Below, piece by piece: positions 45,564 to 54,739 of a DNA stretch of 64,000 nt; positions within the stretch are counted from its first letter, which is position 1; each line of letters begins with the position of its first letter. Source of the DNA: Clostridium neonatale (GTDB lineage: Bacteria > Bacillota > Clostridia > Clostridiales > Clostridiaceae); NCBI RefSeq assembly GCF_001458595.1, contig NZ_LN890328.1, positions 1,854,902-1,918,901 of the forward strand, written 5' to 3'. The notes beneath the pieces are model-generated. The model was not told where the DNA came from. It worked only from the letters and a program-made list of their open reading frames with translations, and ran no database searches. Position numbers and translations under genes: made by a program.

Positions 45564-46010
45564 ATGAATAACTATGAACAAGCAGTAAAGGAACTAGCAC
45601 CTTGTGGCAATGACTGCTCACGATGTGCATCCTATGTAGACAGCAAAATTGTACGTTTAAGCAAAGAGCTTAATGAAAATCTAATTAATTTTGAAAACAT
45701 GGCAAAAAAATTAAAGGACCTTATGCCTATTTTTAACTACTATAAAGAATTCTCAGATATACTCACTCATTTTTCTAATGGAAACTGTGAAGGCTGTAGG
45801 TTTACAGATAAGCCAAAATGCCAATGCAGTATAAATTCCTGTCATAAAACCCAAAATGCGGATTTCTGTTTTGAATGTAGTAGTTTCCCATGCACACCAA
45901 CCACTTATAATGAATCTCTTATAGAAATTTGGAAAAATAATAATAACAAAATAAAAACATATGGTGTAGAAAATTTTTATATTGAACAAAAAAATAAGCC
46001 TAGATATTAA
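45564..46010 (+). CDS. DUF3795 cysteine-rich protein
   Basis: A 148-residue protein with 13 cysteines in the DUF3795 pattern: LAPCGNDCSRCASY near the start, then GNCEGCRFTDKPKCQCSINSCHKTQNADFCFECSSFPC (residues ~72-110). It probably binds zinc or an Fe-S cluster. Its function is unknown. The start follows AAGGAGGAATTTTT. A very strong terminator follows. Confidence 0.82.
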   Translation: MNNYEQAVKELAPCGNDCSRCASYVDSKIVRLSKELNENLINFENMAKKLKDLMPIFNYYKEFSDILTHFSNGNCEGCRFTDKPKCQCSINSCHKTQNADFCFECSSFPCTPTTYNESLIEIWKNNNNKIKTYGVENFYIEQKNKPRY

Positions 46011-46054
46011 AGTAAAAGCCAGTGAATTGATGATTCACTGGCTTTTACTTTAAT
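46006..46054. terminator. Strong terminator after the DUF3795 gene
   Basis: Perfect 22-bp arms (46006-46027 and 46033-46054; core AAAGCCAGTGAAT) around a 5-nt loop, with A/T flanks that would work in both directions. Confidence 0.88.
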
Positions 46055-46160
46055 ATTTACTCTATACTAAACTTCTCTTTTAATTCGCCAAGTGGCGACA
46101 GATGACTGTCACCACTCAAATTATTTTCTAGTCAATTCCTCTAACAATTTATAAACACGT

Positions 46161-46262
46161 TTATTTAATAGGTGTTTCAATAAGCCCTTCTCTATTTATA
46201 TCTTCACCTATTCCTTCTAATATTAATTTTACTCCTTCACATATTTTTTCTTTATCCATCAT
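46161..46262 (-). pseudogene. N-terminal fragment of GTP cyclohydrolase I
   Basis: 33 codons: [20 protein letters not shown] then [13 protein letters not shown] and stop. This matches the FolE start (IDKEKIxEGVxLILEAIGEDPxREGLxETPxR) with a proper ribosome site GGGGGAATTTAC. Everything after the ETP motif is gone, so no active enzyme can be made. The rest of 46055-46516 has only a small GGCGACAG/CTGTCACC hairpin near 46091-46115. Confidence 0.7.
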
Positions 46263-46516
46263 GTAAATTCCCCCATAAATACGGTAAATTATGCCTTAAT
46301 TCTTTTTATATTTTCTCATAGTATTACTTTAAATACAATAAGTATAAATTTTTCATATTATTAAAAGTTAATACAAAATATATAAATATATTATAATACA
46401 ATCTTTTACTATTCAAATCTGCATATTAAAGTTATAATTAATTGACAATTGGTATTTTCTTTTGATAACTTTAATATTGAAATATTAATTGAATATGTGA
46501 TCTATAAGGAGATATT

Positions 46517-47743
46517 ATGAATAAGACTTTTGAAGAATTAAATTTAAATTCAAATATAATTGAAGGATTAAAAAAACAAGGAATAACTGAACCAACTTCT
46601 ATTCAAAGTGCGTGCATCATTCCAGCTTATGAAAATAAAGATATAATAGGTGAAAGTTATACTGGAAGTGGTAAAACACTTGCTTATCTACTGCCTCTAT
46701 TTCAGAAAATAGATACATCTAAAAGAGAAATGCAAGCCTTAATATTAGCTCCAACACATGAATTAGCACTACAAATTGAAGCACAAATTAAACTTCTAGC
46801 AGAAAATTCAGAGATTCCTATGACTTCTTTATCTATTATTGGAGATGTTAATATCAATAATCAAATAAAAAAGCTTAAAGAAATTAAACCTCATATAATT
46901 GTAGGTTCTACTGGAAGAATACTAGATTTAATAACAAAGAAAAAGATAACTGCACATACTATAAAAACTATAGTAATTGATGAATGTGATAATTTATTAA
47001 ATCCAAAAAGAATTGCTGTGGCAAAGAACATAATTAAAACTACAATGAGAGATCGTCAGCTTATGGCATTTTCAGCTTCTATAAAAGAAGATACTTTAAA
47101 TGCTTGTAAGGAATTAATGAAAGAGCCTATAATAATTAAATCAGAAGATAAACCTTCACTCAATCCAAATATTGAGCATTTATTATTTGTTTGTGATAGA
47201 CGTGATAAATTTGATACATTAAGAAAAATTATTGCAGCTTCTAATCCTAAAAAAGCTATTGTATTTGTAAATAATAATGAAGATATTGAACTTACAACTG
47301 CAAAATTAAATTATCATGCTAAGGATTGTTTTGCTATGAACAGTCATATTTCTAAAGAAGATAGAAAGCTTGCTATAGAAAGCTTTAGAAATGGTAAAAT
47401 TAAAATACTAGTATCTTCTGATATAACCGCGAGGGGGCTTGATGTTGAAGATGTAACACATATATTCCATCTAGATTTACCATTAAAACTTAATGAATAT
47501 TTACATAGAGCTGGAAGATCTGCAAGAGGAAATAAATCTGGTATTTCTATTGCTATAGCTACTGAAAAACAACTTAATATAATAAAAAAATATGAAAAAG
47601 AATTTAATATAAAATTTGAAAATAAAAAAATCTTTGGTGGAAAAATTGAAGATTCTAACTCGCCAAAACAATTTGATAGTGAACCTAAGCATAGAAATAA
47701 ATCTTATAATAATAAAAATGGAAAATCAAAGTTTCATAACTAA
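46517..47743 (+). CDS. DEAD-box-family RNA helicase (DECD variant)
   Basis: A 408-residue ATP-dependent RNA helicase. Motifs in order: F...GI(T)EPTSIQ (Q motif), YTGSGKT (I), PTHELALQ (Ia), GSTGR (Ib), DECD (II, in place of DEAD), SAS (III, in place of SAT), IVFVNNNED (IV), SDITARGLDVEDV (V), HRAGRSARG (VI). A short basic/Asn-rich tail (EPKHRNKSYNNKNGKSK) follows. It resembles the small cold-shock type clostridial helicases. RBS is AAGGAGATATT. Confidence 0.9.
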   Translation: MNKTFEELNLNSNIIEGLKKQGITEPTSIQSACIIPAYENKDIIGESYTGSGKTLAYLLPLFQKIDTSKREMQALILAPTHELALQIEAQIKLLAENSEIPMTSLSIIGDVNINNQIKKLKEIKPHIIVGSTGRILDLITKKKITAHTIKTIVIDECDNLLNPKRIAVAKNIIKTTMRDRQLMAFSASIKEDTLNACKELMKEPIIIKSEDKPSLNPNIEHLLFVCDRRDKFDTLRKIIAASNPKKAIVFVNNNEDIELTTAKLNYHAKDCFAMNSHISKEDRKLAIESFRNGKIKILVSSDITARGLDVEDVTHIFHLDLPLKLNEYLHRAGRSARGNKSGISIAIATEKQLNIIKKYEKEFNIKFENKKIFGGKIEDSNSPKQFDSEPKHRNKSYNNKNGKSKFHN

Positions 47744-47773
47744 TGAAACAATAAATAGGCTTTATTTCATAAA

Positions 47774-47826
47774 AAAATAAGCATAGATATTTATCCTAAA
47801 GTGATACCTATCTATGCTTATTTTTA
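47774..47826. terminator. Terminator after the helicase gene
   Basis: AAAAATAAGCATAGATA and TATCTATGCTTATTTTT form a long stem, ending in T-rich sequence in the forward direction. Confidence 0.8.
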
Positions 47827-48005
47827 TTATACTTAGTTAATTTTTAATTTCATAAATTAATGCGCTGCACACTCAATCAAAAAAATGACATTAATTATGA
47901 TAATTTTAACTAATAAAACGAATTGTCGCATTAATAACTTCGATCATAATTATTATAGTTTTCTACTTTATGCGGTAACCCTATTTTGCAATTATAATAT
48001 ATTTA

Positions 48006-48281
48006 TTAATCATTTATTTCCAGAATAATAATACATATTCCTATCAATACTCCTGTTATTATTATTCTAATAATATCGTCATCACTTATTCCAATTATCC
48101 CTAAAATATAGTCTCTTGAAAAGAATAAGATTAGAGTAAAGCAAATATAAATTATTTTATAATATTTTTTAGGCTTATTCTCTTTTATTTTCTGTAAATA
48201 ATTCAATCCTGATTTTTTATCAATTGTATTAATCAATAAAGATACTCCTAATCCCATAATCATACTAATGGTCCATTTCAT
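48006..48281 (-). CDS. Small membrane protein, 91 aa
   Basis: Three hydrophobic segments (residues ~3-19, ~43-60 and ~68-88) with a basic loop KIKENKPKKYYK. The start follows GAGGGGGATATTTT. No domain is recognised. It lies just downstream of the ABC-F gene in the same direction. Confidence 0.55.
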   Translation of the reverse strand: MKWTISMIMGLGVSLLINTIDKKSGLNYLQKIKENKPKKYYKIIYICFTLILFFSRDYILGIIGISDDDIIRIIITGVLIGICIIILEIND

Positions 48282-48368
48282 AAAATATCCCCCTCACCCA
48301 CCACCCTTATTTTAACATATATGCCACATACTTGGCATTGTTCGAAACATAATTATTTATGAAAACCA

Positions 48369-50006
48369 TCAATCTTTTATACTTTTCCTTAAAGTAATAA
48401 GACTATTATATTCTTCATCCAGCCTTTTATATTCCTCACTTCCAATTGTGCAGCTGCTAAGACAGCTTAAAATATAAGTTATTTTATTTTCCAATAAAAT
48501 TTTCTCTTCAAGTTTATTTTTACTTTTCTTATCTTTATCTTTTTTCTTATTTTTCTCAATATTATTCAGATATTCATGTATTCCATATTCATATCTAATT
48601 ATTTTTTTATTATTAAAAACAAGTAATTTATCACATATCTTTTCAAGCATATATCTATCATGAGTAACAAGTATAATTGTTCCATTATAGCTTCGCAATG
48701 TTTCTTCAAGCTGTTCTCTTACATGAAGATCGATATGATTAGTCGGCTCATCTAAAATCAAAACTTCACATTGTTCTTGTATCATTAAAATAATCTTTAA
48801 TTTCATTCTTTCACCAAGGCTTAAATACTTGACTTTTCTATCTAACATCTCTGCATTAAATCCAATTAAATTTAGTTTTGTTCTAAGCTGACCAAGTTCC
48901 TGCCTATTTTCAAAATTAAAAAGTTCTATAATGCTGCATTCTTCATTAAGTCCAATTACATCTTGACTTATATAACCTATTTTTCTTGTAGGGCTTATAT
49001 AGAGGTCACCATCAACATCCATTTTTCCTAAAAGTGCTTTAATAAAAGTAGTCTTTCCACATCCATTAGGACCATATATCCCAATCTTTTCACCATGCTT
49101 AATGTAAAAAGAAGATTTTTCAAACAGTATCTTTTTATCAAAACTTTTAGAAATGTCTTTTGCCTCTACTACAACAGCCCCAATCTTTTTAGATTCCTTT
49201 ATTTGAAATAAAACTTTTTCTTCTTCTTTAGGCTTTTCTAATCCTTCAACCTTCATCTTCTCTAGTCTTTTTATTCTGGATTTTATTTGGTTATCCATCT
49301 TTTTGGCTTTAACTCTGTTGTATTCTTTTCCACCAAATTTATTTCCTGTTTCTATGGCTTTTTTTCTAGACTCTCTATGAGCCTTGTCTGACCATCCTTC
49401 CAATTCCTCTATCTGCATATTAATTCTATTCTTTATTTTTTCCTGTTCAACATATAAATGAACTGCATTTTCATAATCTTCCTGCTTCTTTTTTCTATAA
49501 TAAGTATAGTTTCCATTATATTCAGTAATTTTTTGATTTTCTATTTCAATAATGCGTGTAACACATTGATCTAAAAAATATCTATCATGTGAAATTATTA
49601 TTATTGTTCCATTAAACTTCTTTATTTCCTTAACAAGATAAGCTACACCTAAGTAATCTAAATGGTTAGTCGGCTCATCTAAAACAAGAAAATTATAGTC
49701 CCTATGAATAACATCATTTAAAAGCTTCTTTGTCTTTTCGCCACCACTTAATGTACTTTCTAGATCTTCATACTCAGTTGCCTGCTTCATATAACCTATC
49801 TTTACGTTATTCTTATACCATATTATTTCTCCAGAAGTCGGTTCTATTTTCCCGCATATTATATTTGCTAATGTAGTCTTTCCTGTACCATTAGATCCGA
49901 CAATTCCTATTGTTTCTCCGAGCTTTATTTTAAAATCTATTTTATTAAAAATAACATTTTCACCATATTCTTTACTTAAATTTTTACTTTCCATTAAAAC
50001 TGTCAT
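48369..50006 (-). CDS. ABC-F family ATPase (ribosome-associated)
   Basis: A 545-residue protein with two ABC ATPase cassettes and no membrane domain. Cassette 1: GSNGTGKTTLANI, LSGGEKTKKLLNDV, FLVLDEPTNHLD. Cassette 2: GPNGCGKTTFIKAL, LSLGERMKLKIIL, VLILDEPTNHIDL. The linker between them (residues ~185-265) is long, basic and helical, like the P-site tRNA interaction motif of ABC-F factors. The C-terminal ~50 residues are charged coiled coil. It may be an antibiotic-resistance (Lsa/Vga/Msr-like) or translation factor. Confidence 0.88.
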   Translation of the reverse strand: MTVLMESKNLSKEYGENVIFNKIDFKIKLGETIGIVGSNGTGKTTLANIICGKIEPTSGEIIWYKNNVKIGYMKQATEYEDLESTLSGGEKTKKLLNDVIHRDYNFLVLDEPTNHLDYLGVAYLVKEIKKFNGTIIIISHDRYFLDQCVTRIIEIENQKITEYNGNYTYYRKKKQEDYENAVHLYVEQEKIKNRINMQIEELEGWSDKAHRESRKKAIETGNKFGGKEYNRVKAKKMDNQIKSRIKRLEKMKVEGLEKPKEEEKVLFQIKESKKIGAVVVEAKDISKSFDKKILFEKSSFYIKHGEKIGIYGPNGCGKTTFIKALLGKMDVDGDLYISPTRKIGYISQDVIGLNEECSIIELFNFENRQELGQLRTKLNLIGFNAEMLDRKVKYLSLGERMKLKIILMIQEQCEVLILDEPTNHIDLHVREQLEETLRSYNGTIILVTHDRYMLEKICDKLLVFNNKKIIRYEYGIHEYLNNIEKNKKKDKDKKSKNKLEEKILLENKITYILSCLSSCTIGSEEYKRLDEEYNSLITLRKSIKD

Positions 50007-50079
50007 ATTATCACCTCTATATCTTGAGGTCTTACTCTTATTTATTTCCGCTTTAGATTGACTTCAATATTTAATAAAA

Positions 50080-50114
50080 AAGACTATAAATGAATTCAAC
50101 TCATTTATAGTCTT
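50080..50114. terminator. Bidirectional terminator
   Basis: AAGACTATAAATGA and TCATTTATAGTCTT form a perfect 14-bp stem with A and T runs on either side. Confidence 0.8.
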
Positions 50115-50206
50115 CTTAAATATATAAATTCTTTTACATTCTAAATCAATATATTTTTTTACTTCTAAAACTATTATAAATTTTTTAAGTAAATATATTA
50201 ATTTTA

Positions 50207-50326
50207 CTTAGAAGAACATATCATGAGTATATCGAGCTTTATCAATTTTTGCACAACAAATAAGGCATTCCTCAAATCTTGTTTTACAAATTTTCTTATT
50301 GATTAAGCTAATATCTTCATTTCGTT
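50207..50326 (-). other. Possible Cys-rich short peptide ORF without in-frame ATG
   Basis: On the minus strand an open frame reads NEDISLINKKICKTRFEECL then ICCAKIDKARYTHDMFF and TAA. It has four cysteines (C, C, CC). A good ribosome site (AAAGGAG) precedes an ATG at about 50319, but that ATG is in another frame and gives only MKILA-stop. The peptide frame is offset by one base, so this may be a frameshifted small gene. It lies directly downstream of a Trx-GH8 gene. Family not recognised. Confidence 0.35.
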
Positions 50327-50388
50327 CTCCTTTCTATAATCATAGTATATGTTTATATTATTCTTACAGAATAATTTTGTCAATACAT

Positions 50389-51951
50389 TTAATTTTCTGC
50401 TCTTTTCTCTAAACTTCCATAAGTTAATAAAGCCATACATTGATCAAATGAGTATATTCCACTTCCATCTGGATTTCCAAATGCGCCATTAAATTCACTT
50501 GCAACATTATTTATTCTCATTTTCTCCATTTTATTAACAGCTAAATCTATAAGTTCTCTATCATTAAGTTCATTTCCTATTAAAGCTACTATTGAATATA
50601 CTGCAGTTGATTCATATTCATAACCATTAACCACATTTCCATCAACAGTATATTTACCTAAAATACCATCTTTTTTTATTGCATTCTTTAGCCATGATAT
50701 TGTGCTTTGCTTTAATTCTCCTTTCTCTGCTAGATGAAGAAGAGTTACCATAGCTTCTGCTGTATTAAGATCATCTTTTTCATATTTTTTTGTTTTATAA
50801 TTATACCAGCTATAATATAACGGAAATTCATCACTTATATATCCATTTTTTACGATATCAAAACTATTCTTATAAACTTTTTTAAACCTTCTATCAGATT
50901 CTGATAATTCCTTAAGCACTTCAAAATCTGCATAACATAAAGTTAGCCTTTCAGCCTTTTGATTGTACTCAAAATCATAGCTATCTACTAAATTACCTTC
51001 TTCTACGTTATACTTATAAATTGCTTTTCTATATTTTCTTAACTCTCTATTATTCTTTCCAAATTTATCGAAGCCTTCTTTTAATGCACCATAAATTCTC
51101 AAATCATCTATTGCTGCATTTACTCTGCTTGCATTATTATTCTGAACTCTCCATGAAACAAGTTCATCATTTTTCATATACTTATTTATGTAATCTAATG
51201 TTGTTTTAAATAATTCTGCATCATTTGTAAGTTCTGCATATTCGAGCATTATTCCTTGGGATTCACTTAATATAGTTTCTTTTATATTATCCTGATTATC
51301 GTTTAGTAAAGTTGTTTTTATACCTCCTGAAGCATTAGTTAATTTATTTCTAACAAAATTTTCAGTGGCCTTATACCCGCCATCTCTTCCATATCCAATT
51401 AATGCTTCCAATTCATTATTATCATTTATTATTCCTTTAATATGTTTTATTAATGTTCCATCTTTATTTATTATCAAAGTACTTGGTATTGTATCTATTT
51501 GAAATTTATAATATGCGTTTGAAACCTTATCAAATGCAAGTGAAAATGCTATATTACTCTCTCTTAAAATCTCTTCATCCGTTCTATCTACCAAGATAAA
51601 TTTTACATCATCATATTTACTCAGTACATCTTCAAATTTTCTTATATCATCTAATTTATAATTGGTAGTTCCATCAGCATTATTCCAAAACATTATTATT
51701 ACTATATTATCCTTTAAATCTGATAATTTATATTGCATATCCTTTGAATCAACAAAGCTTATATCTGAAGGATTTTCATATAAATTACAAAATTCTGGCA
51801 TAATGTTCTTTTCTAAATTTATATTATTTTCTTCTTGTTCTAGTATTCTTTTTTCTTTAATTCTTTCACTTATAATATTTTTTCCTACAATTATACTTGA
51901 TATTATTCCAATAGATGCTATTGCAATAATTATTTTTTTCTTTCTGTTCAT
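50389..51951 (-). CDS. Thioredoxin-like/GH8-like fusion protein, redox-inactive copy
   Basis: A 520-residue membrane-anchored extracellular protein. Residues 7-23 form an uncleaved anchor. Residues ~50-190 are a thioredoxin fold (LSDLKDNIVIIMFWN, cis-Pro P156 in DTIPSTLI), but the CxxC is replaced by DGTT (residues 93-96). Residues ~225-515 resemble GH8 glycosidases: LSESQGIMLEY with the expected acid E230, NAAIDDLRIY with D282/D283, DSYDFEYNQKAERLTLCYADF, and GYEYESTAVYSIVAL. It is paralogous to 59963-61609. It lies at the 3' end of the exopolysaccharide locus, beyond repeat copy 2, and likely trims or cuts the polymer. Confidence 0.82.
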   Translation of the reverse strand: MNRKKKIIIAIASIGIISSIIVGKNIISERIKEKRILEQEENNINLEKNIMPEFCNLYENPSDISFVDSKDMQYKLSDLKDNIVIIMFWNNADGTTNYKLDDIRKFEDVLSKYDDVKFILVDRTDEEILRESNIAFSLAFDKVSNAYYKFQIDTIPSTLIINKDGTLIKHIKGIINDNNELEALIGYGRDGGYKATENFVRNKLTNASGGIKTTLLNDNQDNIKETILSESQGIMLEYAELTNDAELFKTTLDYINKYMKNDELVSWRVQNNNASRVNAAIDDLRIYGALKEGFDKFGKNNRELRKYRKAIYKYNVEEGNLVDSYDFEYNQKAERLTLCYADFEVLKELSESDRRFKKVYKNSFDIVKNGYISDEFPLYYSWYNYKTKKYEKDDLNTAEAMVTLLHLAEKGELKQSTISWLKNAIKKDGILGKYTVDGNVVNGYEYESTAVYSIVALIGNELNDRELIDLAVNKMEKMRINNVASEFNGAFGNPDGSGIYSFDQCMALLTYGSLEKRAEN

Positions 51952-52042
51952 GAAATACTCCTAATTTCTAATTTTATATTTATTATACTCTTATAAACTC
52001 TATTTTAATATATTTTATCTATGTAACACAATTTTCTCATAC

Positions 52043-52136
52043 AGAATAATTATTTTTTTCAGATCTTGTAATTATTTTATTATCTGATTCTTCAAGAGTA
52101 GTTTTTATATTTTTAATTAATTCAATACTCAAATAA
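52043..52136 (-). pseudogene. C-terminal remnant next to repeat copy 2
   Basis: About 31 codons read LSIELIKNIKTTLEESDNKI then ITRSEKNNYSV and TGA. There is no start codon; the reading runs upstream straight into the repeat element at 52134. It looks like the tail of a gene cut off by the repeat or by a deletion at its edge. Parent gene unknown. Confidence 0.4.
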
Positions 52137-52397
52137 AAAAATCGCCAAGGCGACTATGATATAGTCTTCTATAAAAATGCAAATCAAATAGAATACAATA
52201 GCTTTTATAAAACGTAATCCTTTAAGCCGTCGATTTTTTCAGCGCACTCTGGATTTTCTGAGCTTGCCGAATAAAAGGCAGGCGCATATAATTTATTTTT
52301 TATTCTTTAGGAATTATGCATTAGTCTATTGCAATATTTTTTTAAATAACTTATCCACAGATTGTCCGTCAATATAATTTCCTAAAGAATAAAAAAG
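52134..52397. repeat. Dispersed structured repeat, copy 2
   Basis: A 264-bp block almost identical to 4011-4277. It has the same TCGCC-AA-GGCGA start, GACTAT-GAT-ATAGTC, GC-richer middle, perfect 18-bp hairpin arms (52296-52313 and 52379-52396) and DnaA box TTATCCACA (52351-52359). It lies inside the exopolysaccharide locus, between the bcsB-like gene and the redox-inactive Trx-GH8 gene. It again abuts a terminator's T-tract. Confidence 0.8.
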
Positions 52398-52436
52398 ACT
52401 ATAAATGAATATCCACTCATCTCTAGTCTTCTTTAA
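52396..52436 (-). terminator. Terminator of the bcsB-like gene
   Basis: AAGACTAGAGATGA and TCATTTATAGTCTT (minus strand) form an imperfect stem followed by TTTTTT. The T-tract is shared with the right end of repeat copy 2, as at 4276-4308. Confidence 0.7.
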
Positions 52437-52454
52437 ATATCATTATTTTTTAAT

Positions 52455-54710
52455 TTATTTATCTTTATTATTACGCATTTTATTTCTAACTAAAATAAAT
52501 ACTATGCCTAAAAATAAAATAAGCATAATTGAAGTTGAAGCTAAAGTATATAAAAAATATTGCTTATTTTCGATAATCTTCTTACCTAAAGAAGGCTTTA
52601 CCTTTTCCTCTACATCTTTTTGAAATCTATACATTTTAGCATCTAAGTTATCATCAATTAGGATACAATCATCTTTTAATGCCCATGTAAGTTTTTCATC
52701 CTTTATAAATTTATCAATATATTCTAAAGAACTATCTTTAGCACCTGTAAGCACCAAAATTGCTTGTCCTTCTTCATATGGAGATGATAGTAACTGCATA
52801 GTTCCAACATTCTCTGCATAATTATTTGATAAAATCAGCTTTTCATTAGACAATAACTTTGTATTGCTTTCATCATATTTAAAATATAAATTTTTGTTTA
52901 AATTGCTTATAAATTTATTACTTTTTGGTGTACCAACAGCTATAATATTTTTATCTTTATAATTTACTGAGCTATTCAAGCAGTCACTTCCTCGGCAAAC
53001 CTCTATATTTCCATATGGATCTGCACTTTTCCCATAAATAGCAAGCATTTTACCTGCTAATGTAAGTTCTTGTGCTTTTGCTTCATCAGGAATTACTATT
53101 AATACCTGGTTGAATCTTTCATCTTTTTGGAATGGATGTGGCAATGTGTCAAATTTAGGTACTATTGATGTATTTATTGGCAAATACAATATAGAATCCT
53201 TTGTTACATACGCCCACGGCATATCCATTTGTCTTGGTGTACAAATAAGATCTTGTATTTCTAAATCAAATGCTATGGACACCTTGCCAGCAGAAGTTCC
53301 TACAACATCTGCTGGAATTGTAAATGTTAATTCATCTCCTGATGATCTTTCTTTAGTTAATTTCTTACTTGCAATTGGAGTCTCTCCCCAATACACAGTA
53401 ATTAATGAACGTGTAAAGTCTAAATTTTCACTATACCTAAACTTTAATGAAATTTTTCCTGCTGAAGATAATATATAGTCATTCAATGTAGATAAATACA
53501 AATCACTCTTTTGTCTAAATGGTCCTATAAATACCATTCCTCCATCAGTAAGGCTTTCAATTGTATAAGTATACGCTGAACTATCATTTAATTTAGTAGA
53601 ATTCTTTATTACATCCGCACTTCCAATCCTCACCATAGCTACATTACTATTTTCTTGATCAACTCTATTTTCATCTGAAATCATCCGTGCACATTCTATT
53701 AGTCCTTCTTCTTTATTTGATACTAATAAAAGCATAGGATTTCCATTTGCATCATTAATAAATAACACAACTCCATTATCATTTAATTCTTTAGTATAAG
53801 GTGATACATATTCTTTCATCTCACTAGGCAGATTTTTGGTAAGTGAAACTAAAATAGTGTTTGATGAGTTGAATTTTCTATAATCACTGTATGAACCCAT
53901 ATTTAAATTATTTTCTTCAGATGTCTTTGTTCCTAAATTAGCAGCCAAAATCATAGAAGCAGATAATTCTCCGTTATCCTTTTTATCAGATACTAAGATA
54001 GCTGTATCTTTTGCTGTAGGATCCATAGTCGATATAAAGGGGTATGGATAATATGAAATCTTGTTATTATGATTTTCTACTTCATACCCAATTCTTGCAT
54101 ATGAATTTTTACTTATATTTATCCAGTTAGCACCTGAATAATCATCTATACATCCTTCATCATTATATAATCTTACATAACCTGATACTCCCAGGTTATT
54201 AAATCCCTCTTTTAATAATTCTACTGGAATTACTGCATATATTATTTGAGGTCCACTATTTTCATATTTGATTTTGCAAGAATAAAATGGCTTATTATTA
54301 ATTGAAAATGTTATAGTTGCAGGAATATCAGTAATTAATTGACTTAAGGAATATTGTATACTAACTATTGCATACTTTGTATTCCAATACTTTGGTATTT
54401 TAAAATATAAGCTTTCTGTTGATAAAATCCCATTAAGTGTTTTATCAGAGCTCCATGAAAAATCTGATGAATAAGTTGTTTTGGCAACTTCTGGAAAATC
54501 AACAATTGTCTTGCTTGGTTCACTAAGCATAGTTGAAATAATGCTATTTATTCCTTCTTCATTTGTTACTCTTTCTTCTTTATCGTCATTTTGCGGTTCT
54601 GCAAAACAATATGTAGATTGCACAAATAATGCTATTATACCTGTCACAAATATACATAATACTTTTTTACATATGCTGCATTTTTTATATTTTTCATTTA
54701 ATCTCCCCAT
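52455..54710 (-). CDS. BcsB-like exopolysaccharide synthase subunit
   Basis: A 751-residue secreted, membrane-anchored protein related to the cellulose synthase regulatory subunit BcsB. A signal peptide (residues ~13-38, ending near CFAEP) is followed by carbohydrate-binding and flavodoxin-like repeats (TESLYFKIPKYWNTKYAIVSIQYSLSQL; ILVSDKKDNGELSASMILAANLG). One C-terminal helix (TLASTSIMLILFLGIVFILV) precedes a basic tail. In BcsB this helix packs against BcsA. I start at the ATG at 54708-54710 with GGTGGAG upstream; a GTG at 54731 is less likely. It is adjacent to the GT2 gene, as in bcsAB. Confidence 0.85.
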   Translation of the reverse strand: MGRLNEKYKKCSICKKVLCIFVTGIIALFVQSTYCFAEPQNDDKEERVTNEEGINSIISTMLSEPSKTIVDFPEVAKTTYSSDFSWSSDKTLNGILSTESLYFKIPKYWNTKYAIVSIQYSLSQLITDIPATITFSINNKPFYSCKIKYENSGPQIIYAVIPVELLKEGFNNLGVSGYVRLYNDEGCIDDYSGANWINISKNSYARIGYEVENHNNKISYYPYPFISTMDPTAKDTAILVSDKKDNGELSASMILAANLGTKTSEENNLNMGSYSDYRKFNSSNTILVSLTKNLPSEMKEYVSPYTKELNDNGVVLFINDANGNPMLLLVSNKEEGLIECARMISDENRVDQENSNVAMVRIGSADVIKNSTKLNDSSAYTYTIESLTDGGMVFIGPFRQKSDLYLSTLNDYILSSAGKISLKFRYSENLDFTRSLITVYWGETPIASKKLTKERSSGDELTFTIPADVVGTSAGKVSIAFDLEIQDLICTPRQMDMPWAYVTKDSILYLPINTSIVPKFDTLPHPFQKDERFNQVLIVIPDEAKAQELTLAGKMLAIYGKSADPYGNIEVCRGSDCLNSSVNYKDKNIIAVGTPKSNKFISNLNKNLYFKYDESNTKLLSNEKLILSNNYAENVGTMQLLSSPYEEGQAILVLTGAKDSSLEYIDKFIKDEKLTWALKDDCILIDDNLDAKMYRFQKDVEEKVKPSLGKKIIENKQYFLYTLASTSIMLILFLGIVFILVRNKMRNNKDK

Positions 54711-54739
54711 ATTATTAACTCTCCACCCCACTAATATAT

